From: Romanomermis culicivorax
Taxonomy: Eukaryota > Nematoda > Enoplea > Mermithida > Mermithidae
NCBI GenBank assembly: GCA_963922205.1
Contig: CAWUHX010000141.1
Span: 620,001-684,000, forward strand
Direction: 5' to 3'
Length of the DNA stretch: 64,000 nucleotides
The notes under the pieces are model-generated. The model did not search any database. It was not told the origin of the DNA and worked only from the letters and a program-made list of their open reading frames with translations. Both the position numbers and the translations under genes were made by a program. The stretch's first letter is position 1. Each line of letters opens with the position of its first letter. Shown in pieces: positions 21,238 through 29,160 of this stretch.

Positions 21238-22503
21238 TCATCTGTTTTCATCTATCATAAATAGATTGTCAAATTCTGCATATATTATCACTTTTATACC
21301 AGTGGCAGGAATTCCTTCGGCGGAGGTCAATTCAATGCTGGTTGAACCTTCCTTTATTAAGTCCCAGTGCCTACTATCATCTTCATCCGGTGTTAGGTCA
21401 AATGGGAAATAACATTGACCATATTTATAATTTTCTCTACTTATCATGTTACCCTTGTTGTCCTTAGCCATGTCCAAAACTTCAAAGAGCTGATCATAAG
21501 CGTGTATATACTTGTTATTGGCAAAATCCAGTTTTAAGGGGTGAGAGGGAAATGTTTGTCCCCCAGCTATGACTTTAACCTCTGTGATACTGTAACACTT
21601 GAAATTGAAGGGGGATTTTTTTAGGTTTCCCCTGTACGCATCAGCATCCACACAAGCTATAATCATTCGCCTAGGTAATTGCCCCGTAAATAATGTATTA
21701 AGAGGTGCAGATTGTGCAGTGCTGGGGATGTGCAAATTCATCATGACGACTCTGCCTATGGGATATTTTGCCGTGTGTTGGAGCATAGTTTGTTCCAGGG
21801 CCAATCCAACACTGTCCAACACTTCTACTTTAGGAATATACCATTTCATTTGTAATACCGCAAGTTTTGCTTCAACAATACCCTGCAGACTTTGTAACAC
21901 AAAATCATTATTATTTCTGTTTAATTCTAACTTTAATTCTGTAAAATTCAGCAGGTAGCAATCTTGCATAAATAAATCAATATGCAGAGGAGCAGATACT
22001 TCAACAACAAGTCCATCTGCAAAATAAACAGCTCTCTCCTTGAACCCCGGGTTATCATCCATATCAATTTGTTTCCCACTTTCCAATGTATACAATGCAG
22101 ACTGTAGGTGGGTATTTTTAGCATTGTTACTGTAATTTAACTCTGTTTCAAAAAAAGCTTTATAAGCATATTTGTCCCCGTTATCATATACCAGGCGGTC
22201 ATTTAAAAAAAGCACAACTTGCCTGAAAAATGTTTTTCCCATCAAATTAATGGGCGCAAATACATGGGTGGTGGCAGCTGGAATAGTTAAATTCAACGTC
22301 ATATACAAATAGTTTTTACTTAGCTGCATCATGTTGGGGTCGGGTGGTACACGGAATTCATATGGGCCTTCTTTTGTTATTGGGTTTATGGGATTAATCT
22401 CATCCCAATATCCCTTTTTGATGACCACCTGCGTGGGTGGTACTGTAAAAAAATCCAATTCAGATTTTGTGCTCAGAAAAGAGAGTGAATCAACGAGAGA
22501 CAT
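21238..22503 (-). CDS. Major capsid protein (double jelly-roll), element 2
   Basis: A 421-residue F54H12.2-like capsid protein, expected to form the pseudo-hexameric trimers of the virion shell. The N-terminus SELDFFTVPPTQVVIKKGYW and the C-terminal AEFDNLFMIDENR are the clearest family marks. In between, GKTFFRQVVLFLNDRLVYDN and FTGQLPRRMIIACVDADAY align closely with element 3. The ATG at 22503 is supported by conservation with element 3 and by the TATA box 55-62 bp upstream. It overlaps pX by 14 bp. It is intact, and identical to element 1 at protein level. Confidence 0.92.
   Translation of the reverse strand: MSLVDSLSFLSTKSELDFFTVPPTQVVIKKGYWDEINPINPITKEGPYEFRVPPDPNMMQLSKNYLYMTLNLTIPAATTHVFAPINLMGKTFFRQVVLFLNDRLVYDNGDKYAYKAFFETELNYSNNAKNTHLQSALYTLESGKQIDMDDNPGFKERAVYFADGLVVEVSAPLHIDLFMQDCYLLNFTELKLELNRNNNDFVLQSLQGIVEAKLAVLQMKWYIPKVEVLDSVGLALEQTMLQHTAKYPIGRVVMMNLHIPSTAQSAPLNTLFTGQLPRRMIIACVDADAYRGNLKKSPFNFKCYSITEVKVIAGGQTFPSHPLKLDFANNKYIHAYDQLFEVLDMAKDNKGNMISRENYKYGQCYFPFDLTPDEDDSRHWDLIKEGSTSIELTSAEGIPATGIKVIIYAEFDNLFMIDENR
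21291..21298 (-). promoter_or_regulatory. Possible internal TATA box before the protease
   Basis: Minus strand GGTATAAAAGTG within capsid codons for Gly-Ile-Lys-Val, about 80 bp before the protease ATG. Element 3 does not keep it (GGTATGGAAG), so it may be chance. Confidence 0.35.
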
Positions 22504-22930
22504 TTTTTCGTTTTTTCTTCTTATTTGAATTAAATATATCATCCTGGTGTGAACTGGCTTTTATACTTTTTGGTCTAGACCTCAAAGCACCTCCTTTTTG
22601 TAACAACGCTTCACTACCCTTTTTTAATAAGTTTGAGACACCCTCTTTGCTGTGTTCTTCCAGAGCCTCTGTTATGGGCTGTCCTCTCAGATAATCGGAT
22701 GCAATATTCAAACCAGTGGATAATGCTTGTCTCCCAAGGTGGGAGGAGACTGACTTAAATACAGGCACAGCCATTCTAAATAGAGACCTAAAAAAGCTAC
22801 CTAGTCCAGCTCCCCATTGGTAAGGAGTACCCTTGAATCCAGTATAGTTACCATAACCATTTTGTTTAGCCTGGTCAGTATAGTACTGTAACCAGACGTT
22901 CAAATTTTCAGGATTGTAATATTGGCGCAT
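22490..22930 (-). CDS. pX-like structural protein, element 2
   Basis: 146 residues. The N-terminal MRQYYNPENLNVWLQYYTDQ matches element 3 (MRQYFNPEDYATWLQYYTEK). The central glycine/phenylalanine-rich GTPYQWGAGLGSFFRSLFR precedes a helix with alternating hydrophobic residues. The C-terminus is lysine/arginine-rich, with a run of four lysines followed by RKNVSR. In adenovirus, pX is a basic core peptide and pVI a membrane-lytic one; this protein combines features of both, so either role is possible. Codons near residue 124 (Lys-Ser-Ile-Lys) double as the capsid TATA box. Confidence 0.75.
   Translation of the reverse strand: MRQYYNPENLNVWLQYYTDQAKQNGYGNYTGFKGTPYQWGAGLGSFFRSLFRMAVPVFKSVSSHLGRQALSTGLNIASDYLRGQPITEALEEHSKEGVSNLLKKGSEALLQKGGALRSRPKSIKASSHQDDIFNSNKKKKRKNVSR
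22558..22565 (-). promoter_or_regulatory. TATA box of the capsid gene, element 2
   Basis: Minus strand CCAAAAAGTATAAAAGCC inside pX. Element 3 keeps it (57892-57899) as GGTATAAAAG although the amino acid changes from Ser to Gly. Confidence 0.78.
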
Positions 22931-22971
22931 TTTGTTTCATAAAAATTCATTGTGTTAATATTCTTTTTTTA

Positions 22972-22979
22972 CTTTTATA
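22972..22979 (-). promoter_or_regulatory. TATA box of the pX gene, element 2
   Basis: Minus strand CTAAAAGTATAAAAGTAA, 42-49 bp before the pX ATG. Confidence 0.78.
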
Positions 22980-23028
22980 CTTTTAGTCTATTCCATGTTG
23001 TTCTTGCATTTATTCTTTTCAGAGACGT

Positions 23029-23664
23029 TCAGGGTGATGAGGAGGGCGTGGACACCGATGATAAGGGTGATACATAAACGTCATCATCTAATAAAGTTAA
23101 CCTTGACTTATTCGGGATAATGGACAGGGGAACATTAGCTTTGTGCAAGTTTTTTACAAAAATTTCAGCACTGATAGCAGGCAGTCTACTTCTGCTATCT
23201 CGAGAAAAATCTGAAATTAAATCAATAATATTTGTCCCCGTAACCTTCTTTTCATCAACAATCATTTCCCCCGCATCAGACCACTGCATATGAGGATTTT
23301 TCTTTGCATAATTGTAAAGTTCCCTGGCAAATACTTGATACTTTTTCGGAATTACAGATAAAGCGCTTTCTAAAAAAGTGTCAGTATGTGATGACGTTCC
23401 CGGAGTATTTGCAGGTTCATTGGGTACAGGTACAGGTACCAACAAGGGGGGTTCTCGAACCTCAACCTGAAACGGTTTTGTTTGCTCATCAATTGCTTTC
23501 ATATACCTATGCAATACTCAATTATAAAGAATTAGTTTCGAATCAGTGTGCAACTGCCTATCTAGCAAGATTTTATTCATTTCCTTGTCCAGGTTAGAGG
23601 TTAATGTATCGTCACATCCAGCTACATCATGGGGAACTAGAATCATTTTGTTTGTGTGCATCAT
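23029..23664 (-). pseudogene. Conserved Polinton late-block protein, interrupted
   Basis: The gene starts at a double ATG (23664/23661) with NKMILVPHDVAG, runs through a helical segment (LYN, then VLHRYMKAIDEQ) and a low-complexity Pro/Val linker, and ends in a conserved domain (FARELYNYAKKNPHMQWSD, TGTNIIDLISDFSRD, VPLSIIPNKSRL). A TGA at 23518-23520 interrupts it. The frame downstream of that has only a TTG available before the linker. Proteins with this layout accompany capsid genes in other metazoan Polintons; their function is unknown. The element 3 homologue (58302-59011) is also broken. The start overlaps the stop of the preceding gene as ATGA. Confidence 0.7.
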
Positions 23665-24005
23665 TTTTTCTTCAAAGCATCAATTAATAATTGGCCTGCT
23701 ATTCCAAGAACCGGAGCCAACAATGCGGGCAAAAAACCGCCTCGTTGCTCGAGTATCGTTTTTCTATCCTTTAACTTTGTATTTTTATCTGCTAGAATTC
23801 TCAAATTGTATTTATGCTTTTTCAATTCGTCAATTTTCTTGGGTGAAACCTTTATATTTCCATTTAATGTGTTAAGTATGCACTCGCATAAGCACAGGAT
23901 CAGATCGTCATCAGCTGTTTGAATAATAGCTTTGCGCTGCTTAGGTTTTGCTTTGGATAATACTTTGATATAGTCGATGTTACGTTTTAGTTATGGAGTT
24001 TACAT
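23661..24005 (-). pseudogene. Small basic conserved Polinton protein with hydrophobic tail
   Basis: The frame reads LKRNIDYIKVLSKAKPKQRK, then ADDDLILCLCECILNTLNGN, a lysine-rich middle, and ends RGGFLPALLAPVLGIAGQLL plus LDALKKK-like residues. Related proteins with a basic body and a Gly/Leu/Pro-rich hydrophobic C-terminus are common in metazoan Polintons; I infer a virion or core role without proof. Immediately after the ATG at 24005 come in-frame stops (TAA), so the start is lost. The element 3 copy has two internal stops. Its promoter shares bases with the ATPase stop codon. Confidence 0.65.
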
Positions 24006-24017
24006 GAAAATTATATG

Positions 24018-24025
24018 CTTTTATA
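24018..24025 (-). promoter_or_regulatory. TATA box of the small basic gene, element 2
   Basis: Minus strand CCAAAAATATAAAAGCA. Its TAA (24021-24023) is the ATPase stop, an arrangement repeated in element 3. Confidence 0.7.
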
Positions 24026-24645
24026 TTTTTGGCAAATGTACAGCTGGATTATCAGAAAATATTCCGGTTCTTAGTCTAAATTTATCCGGAGTTGTTTGGG
24101 ATAGATCAATTAGCAAAAAGCTGAATGGTTTAAATGTAGCATCCCCGTAGGCTTCCCAAAAAATATTTTACATTAGAGGGAATAACTGCCGGGCTAGGAT
24201 ATTTACTTGCAATTTATCTGCAGGATTTTTCATAAGTACAATATACTCCCCATTAATTCTAGACGTCCGCAAGCCCAAAAAATATATTCTGTACGATATG
24301 GACTATGGAAACACTCAAGTGGTGACACCTGTGTGTGAATAATGCAATTGGTTGATAGTTATTTTTCATTTCGAGCATCAAATCGTCTAAAATTAGCATC
24401 TGAGGCACCGGGGTATGCTCCCTGATAAGAGTCATGTCGGGTAATCCTTGAATAAATGTGACATTTTCATTTTTAAGTTCATCATATGCATCCTGATACT
24501 CGGTGTAGCACCAGTAGATTTTTTGTGGAACAGGATGCACCATATCATTCACACTTTGTATAAATTCCTTAACAAATGTCGTTTTTCCAGCCTTGGTGGG
24601 TCCGGAGACCAAGCACGTGAATGGGTGTTTAAAACGGAAATCCAT
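24021..24645 (-). pseudogene. Packaging ATPase (FtsK/HerA-A32 type), broken
   Basis: From the ATG at 24645 an open 128-codon stretch holds Walker A (SGPTKAGKTTF, residues 14-24) and Walker B (PQMLILDDLM, near residue 85). This is the genome-packaging ATPase that pumps DNA into preformed capsids in this virus group. The frame shifts near 24275-24283. The C-terminal part (SRINGEYIVLMKNPADKLQV onward) continues in another frame with a TAA at 24168-24170, and ends PKI plus stop. So it has one shift and one stop. The closest relative is 59384-60005. Confidence 0.85.
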
Positions 24646-24671
24646 TTTTTGTTTTTTTATTTTTGTGTTTC

Positions 24672-24679
24672 CTTTTATA
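24672..24679 (-). promoter_or_regulatory. TATA box of the ATPase gene, element 2
   Basis: Minus strand AAAAATATATAAAAGGAA, 27-34 bp before the ATG. Confidence 0.72.
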
Positions 24680-24711
24680 TATTTTTACTTTTTATTTTTA
24701 TAAATCATATA

Positions 24712-25062
24712 TTAATATCGAACAGCGAGCCACATTTCAGCATCAAGAGCACTATATACGCACGTTACCCATATATCCCTGTAATGAGGGTGAATGGAAC
24801 GCCATAAGTGGTGAAAAAAATGCTCATCATTGGTTAACAATGCTTTTTCCAGGGACAAGGCGAACAGCCAAAATCCCGTTTTTTTCTTTTTTTCTCCATC
24901 TTGGGGTACCCTTTTCCATTCATCCTTGAAATGTTGCACCATTTTCTCCCAAAAGTAGGATGCGATACTGGCCAATTGCCTATTTGTATGATAAGGACGG
25001 ACAATTAGCATATTACTGAACTGCACCATGAATTGGTGGAACATGACTTGTTCGAACTCCAT
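24712..25062 (-). CDS. Conserved Polinton protein of unknown function (116 aa)
   Basis: Open 116-residue frame. The segment RQLASIASYFWEKMVQHFKDEW aligns with DVARYASYFWDRINDGYKHEW of the element 3 gene at the same position between ATPase and zinc-ribbon gene, and GFWLFALSLEKAL with GFWHFAKALEGLI. It is mainly helical and basic, with no catalytic motif that I can see. Conserved position and a well-formed TATA box 28-35 bp upstream indicate a real gene; function unknown. Confidence 0.7.
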   Translation of the reverse strand: MEFEQVMFHQFMVQFSNMLIVRPYHTNRQLASIASYFWEKMVQHFKDEWKRVPQDGEKKKKTGFWLFALSLEKALLTNDEHFFHHLWRSIHPHYRDIWVTCVYSALDAEMWLAVRY

Positions 25063-25089
25063 TTTTTACATTTTGTACAATTTGCATTC

Positions 25090-25097
25090 CTTTTATA
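25090..25097 (-). promoter_or_regulatory. TATA box of the 116-aa gene, element 2
   Basis: Minus strand CCTAAAAGTATAAAAGGAA, 28-35 bp before the ATG and 4 bp after the stop codon of the preceding zinc-ribbon gene. Confidence 0.75.
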
Positions 25098-25100
25098 CTT

Positions 25101-25388
25101 TTAGGTTGAGTGTTCCTGCTGGATCATCATTTCCCGTTCAGCCAATTGATGTCTTAGTAGGGATGTAGCTGCGTGTTGCACGGCCAGATTATAGTCTACT
25201 CATCTGGGGCACATGCTTACTTTAAATAACATTTTACCCCCTGAAGTTAGGAAGCAGTCTCGTTCGCAGGTATTTTTCTGACAAAAATAGCACAGTTGTA
25301 TGGTTAGAGGGTACATGGGGTGTTCGTAATTGCGGGAGCACAACTGTATGGGTGACGTTATCGTCTTTCCTCCATTTTTTGACTCCAT
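25101..25388 (-). pseudogene. Small zinc-ribbon-like protein, interrupted
   Basis: The frame starts MESKNGGKTITSPIQLCSRN and has LCYFCQKN, then MCPR followed by a TGA at 25197-25199, then VDYNLAVQHAATSLLRHQLA to a stop at 25101. The element 3 homologue has CYFC and CPKC in the same places, so a four-cysteine zinc site is inferred and the TGA falls on its last ligand. The C-terminal part is helical. It may be a DNA- or protein-binding accessory factor; function unknown. Confidence 0.6.
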
Positions 25389-25421
25389 ATTGACTTTTTA
25401 AATATTCTAGGTTCGTGAGTG

Positions 25422-25429
25422 CTTTTATA
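25422..25429 (-). promoter_or_regulatory. TATA box of the zinc-ribbon gene, element 2
   Basis: Minus strand GCAAAAGGTATAAAAGCAC, 34-41 bp before the ATG and about 10 bp after the integrase stop. Confidence 0.75.
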
Positions 25430-25439
25430 CCTTTTGCTA

Positions 25440-26453
25440 CTACAGTTTTATTAATTCAGTTACCCAGGAGTTAAATTTGGCGGGGTGACCTCTTCACTTT
25501 ACAAAACACTCGGTTTTTCCACCACGTTTTCTGGTTTTTAGTATATTTTCCACAATGCACACATCATCGAAAATATCAATTTTTTGGAGCTCTTGTTCAT
25601 AAAAAATACCCTCTAAAATTTCGCCCAAAGCATCCTCCAAAATGTAGACAGCTGGACGCCTGGCTTTACACTGATGAGCAGTAAATGTCTCTTTGCTCCA
25701 GCTCAGAGTATACCCCTTTTCAAAATGACCCTTGACCTTGCTAATGCATACTTTATCACCCTGTTTAAACCTGAAAATAACAGATTTATTTGGTGGTAAC
25801 TAAATCGCCATTTTTAGTACAATATTTTGATTATTTTTAGACACTGAACTGGGGGCCATTCCTATAGTCCTATGTACAGACGTGTTGTAAGCTACTACCA
25901 AATCTGGTAAAATATTTACATATCGGTACGTGTTGTTTTTCGTAAAATAACGCCACATTTTTTCCTTCAAGGTTCTATTGAACCATTCTACAACGCAAGC
26001 TTTTGTTTCACTTTCTGTTGTGAAAAATTGTATTCCCGCCTTTTTTAAATAAGCTTGAAAATCTTTATTCACAAACTCAGTATACCGTCAAAAGCTTTTA
26101 TTATGCTACCACCAGTTTTGTTCTTTAGGGGTACCACCTACGCATATTCTGAAAAAAGATCTACGCAAGTCAACAAATATTTTTGTCCATTATTATACTT
26201 TGATAAGCAGGTCAGATCGACCAGGTCCATCTGCCATTGCTCATCTATGCTACTCACGATAAGCTTATTCCGGGGGTACGAGCGTCTAGCATACTTATGC
26301 ACAACGTAGGTCGTTTGTTGGGCCATCCAGCCAGTTTTTTACTTTTTTTATTGTGATTTTATCGTCAACTTTTTTGACCCATTCCTATAAATTACGCACA
26401 CCACTATATCCTTCAGTTGGATCGTAGTACAAATTATGCAACAAAGCATCCAT
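25440..26453 (-). pseudogene. DDE integrase with chromodomain, broken
   Basis: The retroviral-type integrase would insert the element and create the 6-bp duplication. Pieces in order: N-terminus MDALLHNLYYDPTEGYSGVR from the ATG at 26453, an in-frame TAG, a zinc/helical region, EQWQMDLVDLT with the first Asp, LTCVDLFSEYA, a stop and an apparent deletion near 26072-26140 where the second Asp should lie, EWFNRTLKEKMWRYF with the Glu, and a C-terminal chromodomain (CIVENILKTRKRGGKTECFV, FNSWVTELIKL). At least two stops, two shifts and the missing catalytic block make it inactive. Confidence 0.85.
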
Positions 26454-26457
26454 GTTT

Positions 26458-26748
26458 TTATTTTTTTATAAAATATGCACAGTTTTCACGCATTTCTATA
26501 GAAGCTATAGTTTTTGAACAACTAGCACAAAATTTCATTCTTATCACGAGGCACCCTTTTGCATCTCTTTTCATGAACAGGACACATTTTGAACATGGTT
26601 TATTATTTTCACCGGGTTTTTTTGCTATATGAATGTAGTTTAGTAAATTGAATAGTGTACGAAAAGGTATATGATGCACTTGCCTACATATTACGTAATG
26701 TCGAGCACTTTTAGGTGTTTGGTGGCAAGTTTCGCAGGCTCCGTTCAT
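26458..26748 (-). CDS. Small multi-cysteine protein, putative zinc-binding
   Basis: From the ATG at 26748 the product is 96 residues: GACETCHQTPKSARHYVICR, then CSKCVLF and FCASCSKT, three CX2C-type pairs plus His, fitting one or two zinc sites. An earlier in-frame ATG (26787) lies only a few bases after the TATA box at 26791-26798, too close to be in the transcript, so 26748 is preferred. A diverged homologue with EHCNLCGKTPMHSVHYAVCK sits at the other end of the leftward block in element 3 (54440-54621). Function unknown. Confidence 0.6.
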   Translation of the reverse strand: MNGACETCHQTPKSARHYVICRQVHHIPFRTLFNLLNYIHIAKKPGENNKPCSKCVLFMKRDAKGCLVIRMKFCASCSKTIASIEMRENCAYFIKK

Positions 26749-26790
26749 GTTTTGTATTTTATAATGCAATAATGAACGGATAAGCATCTG

Positions 26791-26798
26791 TTTTTATA
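26791..26798 (-). promoter_or_regulatory. TATA box of the multi-cysteine gene, element 2
   Basis: Minus strand TTATAAAAACAG, 43-50 bp before the chosen ATG. Its TAA (26794-26796) is the stop codon of the membrane-protein gene. Confidence 0.6.
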
Positions 26799-27006
26799 AT
26801 GTTTTCTCAAGCAATATTAGGTTGCCTACAAAATGTTTTCTAGTATACAGAATATCCATAAAGTATTTTTGCAACATTTTAATTAAAAGCAACGCAGCCA
26901 AAATAATTAGCAGTATAACGCAGCTCATAATTTCATTATAGAGGGACTTTACCTGGGATCTGTCCAAACAGCCCCCTGGTAATAATGACGAATTCGAAAA
27001 ATTCAT
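26794..27006 (-). CDS. Small single-pass membrane protein
   Basis: A 70-residue protein with one hydrophobic segment, SCVILLIILAALLLIKML (about residues 28-45), between a polar N-terminus and a basic, aromatic C-terminus. There is no cleavable signal. Element 3 has a broken homologue at the same place (62022-62260). Membrane proteins of this kind occur in adintovirus late blocks, but the role is unknown. The first gene of the leftward block, it is preceded by a good TATA box. Confidence 0.6.
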   Translation of the reverse strand: MNFSNSSLLPGGCLDRSQVKSLYNEIMSCVILLIILAALLLIKMLQKYFMDILYTRKHFVGNLILLEKTL

Positions 27007-27035
27007 TTTTTATCAATTGACTTGGGAAACCACTA

Positions 27036-27043
27036 CTTTTATA
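27036..27043 (-). promoter_or_regulatory. TATA box of the membrane-protein gene, element 2
   Basis: Minus strand CGAAAGGTATAAAAGTAG, 30-37 bp before the ATG. Confidence 0.75.
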
Positions 27044-27169
27044 CCTTTCGTGAATTCGGAATTTGGATGACATAAAGCATACAACTGCATTACATTGCAT
27101 GCTGGCTAATTGCAAAAATTAAAAGTTAGTGGGACAGGGTAGGTCTCTTGGCAAAAAAAGAGGTTTTTT

Positions 27170-27643
27170 ATGCGCATACAAAAATTCATAGATTTTATCA
27201 AAATTTTGGGAGCAATTTCGAAAATGAAATTCTTGGACATTGGTGTATTCTCAAAAAATAAATTCAAGTTGTCATCAATGAACTTAGTAAAAGAATTGTA
27301 TTATGTTAATGGCAATTGGTATCATATACTAAATTCACAATATAGTGGTCATATTTGTAAACACTTTAATTCTAATTATTCGGACATAACCTGTACAGTA
27401 TTTTTGAAACAAATTCGCAGCTTGAAGAATGTTGTAGAGGACACTATTAAAGATGGTGCAATTATAAAATCAAGATCGAATCAGGCTGGCAACATTTTAG
27501 ATACGTTCGAATTCATGAATACATCATATGTGGCCCATTTTTATAACTACACGACAAAAATTTGGGAACCCACGCCCATTATTCGAGTGGTTGTAAATGA
27601 AAGTAATAATGAAATAATAACCCTCTTCCCAAGTGTATTTTAA
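27170..27643 (+). CDS. Accessory protein with a possible BECR-type RNase/toxin fold
   Basis: Intact 157-codon frame from the ATG at 27170, the first rightward gene. The pattern is a histidine region (YSGHICKHFNSNYS), a helix-linked VVEDTIKDGAIIKSRS, then GNILDTFEFM and a last strand IIRVVVNESNNEIITLFPS. The succession resembles compact RNase domains of the Barnase-EndoU-ColicinE5-RelE group seen at the ends of polymorphic toxins (His, helix, strand, VxVV...I.T.FP). This is pattern-level inference; structure prediction would be needed. There is no clear TATA box upstream. No counterpart is visible in element 3. It could equally be an unrelated accessory gene. Confidence 0.45.
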   Translation: MRIQKFIDFIKILGAISKMKFLDIGVFSKNKFKLSSMNLVKELYYVNGNWYHILNSQYSGHICKHFNSNYSDITCTVFLKQIRSLKNVVEDTIKDGAIIKSRSNQAGNILDTFEFMNTSYVAHFYNYTTKIWEPTPIIRVVVNESNNEIITLFPSVF

Positions 27644-27745
27644 ATTTTTTTGTATCTACTTTTTTTGTTATTCTTTGCCTTCCTTTTGTTATTTCTTAGC
27701 TCAATTTTTATACAAAGCTTTTATTATGCCAAAATAAATATACTG

Positions 27746-28483
27746 TTAGTTTACAACATTGTGAATGGGGCACGCCCCCATAAAAATTACCCGTACATTA
27801 TTACAGAAGCAAAAGCACCGCAACGGATTTCTAAGTTTCATATGAAAGTTATGCGTCACATCCGTACAATGAGTTTCAGACCCCGAGTCAAAAAATACAG
27901 TAGCTGAAATATTTGGCGTAGGATGTAAGTTATTTAAGAAAGCAATCAGGTTTGCTACAACATTTTCAGCTACACGCAAGTTTGAAAATCTTACATTCAA
28001 AATAGAGGGATGTGTGCGGAAAATATTTAAAAATGCATCCGAATTTTCAACATCATCTTGAGTAAATGTGACAGTTTTTACATTTGGAGGTAGTGGTAAC
28101 TGGATAAAAAAGTTTGGAACTGATAAAGTTTCAATTTTTGGCATTGAAAAAAGCAAATTTTGGTGCAAGATGTATCTGGATATGTCCAACATTGTGACGC
28201 ATTTTTTGCACGTGGCCGCCAATAGTTGAAATAATTGCACATTTTGGGTATCTATGATGAGACAATCGGGTTGGATTTTTTGTAAAATAGCACTTATCTT
28301 TTAAAAATCTGATTGAAGGCCGGTGGGTCGAACTCTTACCCGGATTACAGTCTCGTATGCTCGTCTATCATTTATTTCTGGTATGAGCTTTCTTTTGGAA
28401 ATCACTCTTTTATTGATTTGAAAGTCGGCTGCGTGCCGGCTGATGTCTACAGCTACTCGGGACAATGGAGGGAATTTGCACAC
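27746..28483 (-). pseudogene. Leucine-rich-repeat-like accessory gene, interrupted
   Basis: Minus-strand frame beginning MCKFPPLSRVAVDISRHAAD, broken by a TAA at 28301-28303, then continuing through KISAILQKIQPDCLIIDTQN and repeated short strand-like units (IETLSVPNFFIQLPLPPNVK, ILNVRFSNLRVAENVVANL) that recall LRR or F-box/LRR proteins. About 245 codons in all. No host homologue can be named. It faces the rightward RNase-like gene tail to tail and has no counterpart in element 3, so both look like cargo. Confidence 0.45.
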
Positions 28484-29107
28484 GTGACACGCGTTGCGCC
28501 ACTTTTTGCTAACTAGTTCGCAGGTTCAAATGCGTTTGTACCAAGGAATGTATGTGAGAATATGAAAAAGCAGTTCCAATGGTAAAGAATTTGTCATATT
28601 CAAAAGAAAAAGTAGTGAACGCAAGTTGCACGTAATTACCAAGAACAACAAAATGATGCTTTTGAATAATAATGCGAGTAGATAACAAAAAGAATGATGA
28701 TGTCAAAAAAAGTAGCTAAGCTTAGAGAAGATAGCCGTTTTTTATATTTTTCCGAGTTTTTTATATTTGTAAGCTGAACAAAAAAGTGACGTCAAAAATG
28801 GCTAGCTAATTTTAGAAAACTGGGTTTGTTTTTACATGCAATAGGTTGCAATGGAATAAATGAAGAATGAGTGATGAATCATGTCCAGTGTTTCAAATGA
28901 TGACGTGACTTTTTAGTTTTTATGAGTGACCAGAAAAGGGGTAGCTAATTTTAGAAGCCACCATTGTTTTTACATGCATAAAAAAGTTGTGAGACAAAAA
29001 ATGGCTTAAAAATGTCTGGCTAATTTTAGAAGCAAGTCATCAAAAAAAGGGTGACTCATTGTCATGCAATTTTTTTTTGTTATAAAGGTTATTTTGTCCT
29101 GAAAAGG
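28484..29107. promoter_or_regulatory. Intergenic repeat region before polymerase B
   Basis: The word GCTAATTTTAGAA recurs at 28805, 28944 and 29019, with a degraded form near 28715. It is often linked to TGTTTTTACATGCA and to TGACGTCA/TGACGTGA. The spacing is irregular (about 75-140 bp). The region lies between oppositely oriented genes, the usual place for a replication origin or enhancer. Nothing is coded. Confidence 0.5.
28787..28794. promoter_or_regulatory. CRE-type palindrome TGACGTCA
   Basis: Perfect octamer in the repeat region about 320 bp before the polymerase TATA box. Confidence 0.4.
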
Positions 29108-29115
29108 TATAAAAA
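29108..29115 (+). promoter_or_regulatory. TATA box of the polymerase gene, element 2
   Basis: Plus strand GAAAAGGTATAAAAAGGG, 46-53 bp before the ATG at 29161. It is the same extended motif as the leftward genes. Confidence 0.72.
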
Positions 29116-29160
29116 GGGAGGGTGAACAAAGAAGAGGTCATTCTCCAAAATTTCTCAGTC

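Noticed and set aside
23518..23520. Several TGA codons inside Polinton genes suggested recoding
   Set aside because: They fall at positions where homologues have different residues, TAA and TAG interruptions and frame shifts occur too, and intact genes use TGA as a stop. Decay is simpler.
27650..27907. 85-codon plus-strand frame with a hydrophobic start
   Set aside because: Begins at a TTG, overlaps the 3' end of the minus-strand LRR-like gene and follows AT-rich composition; no support as a membrane protein gene.
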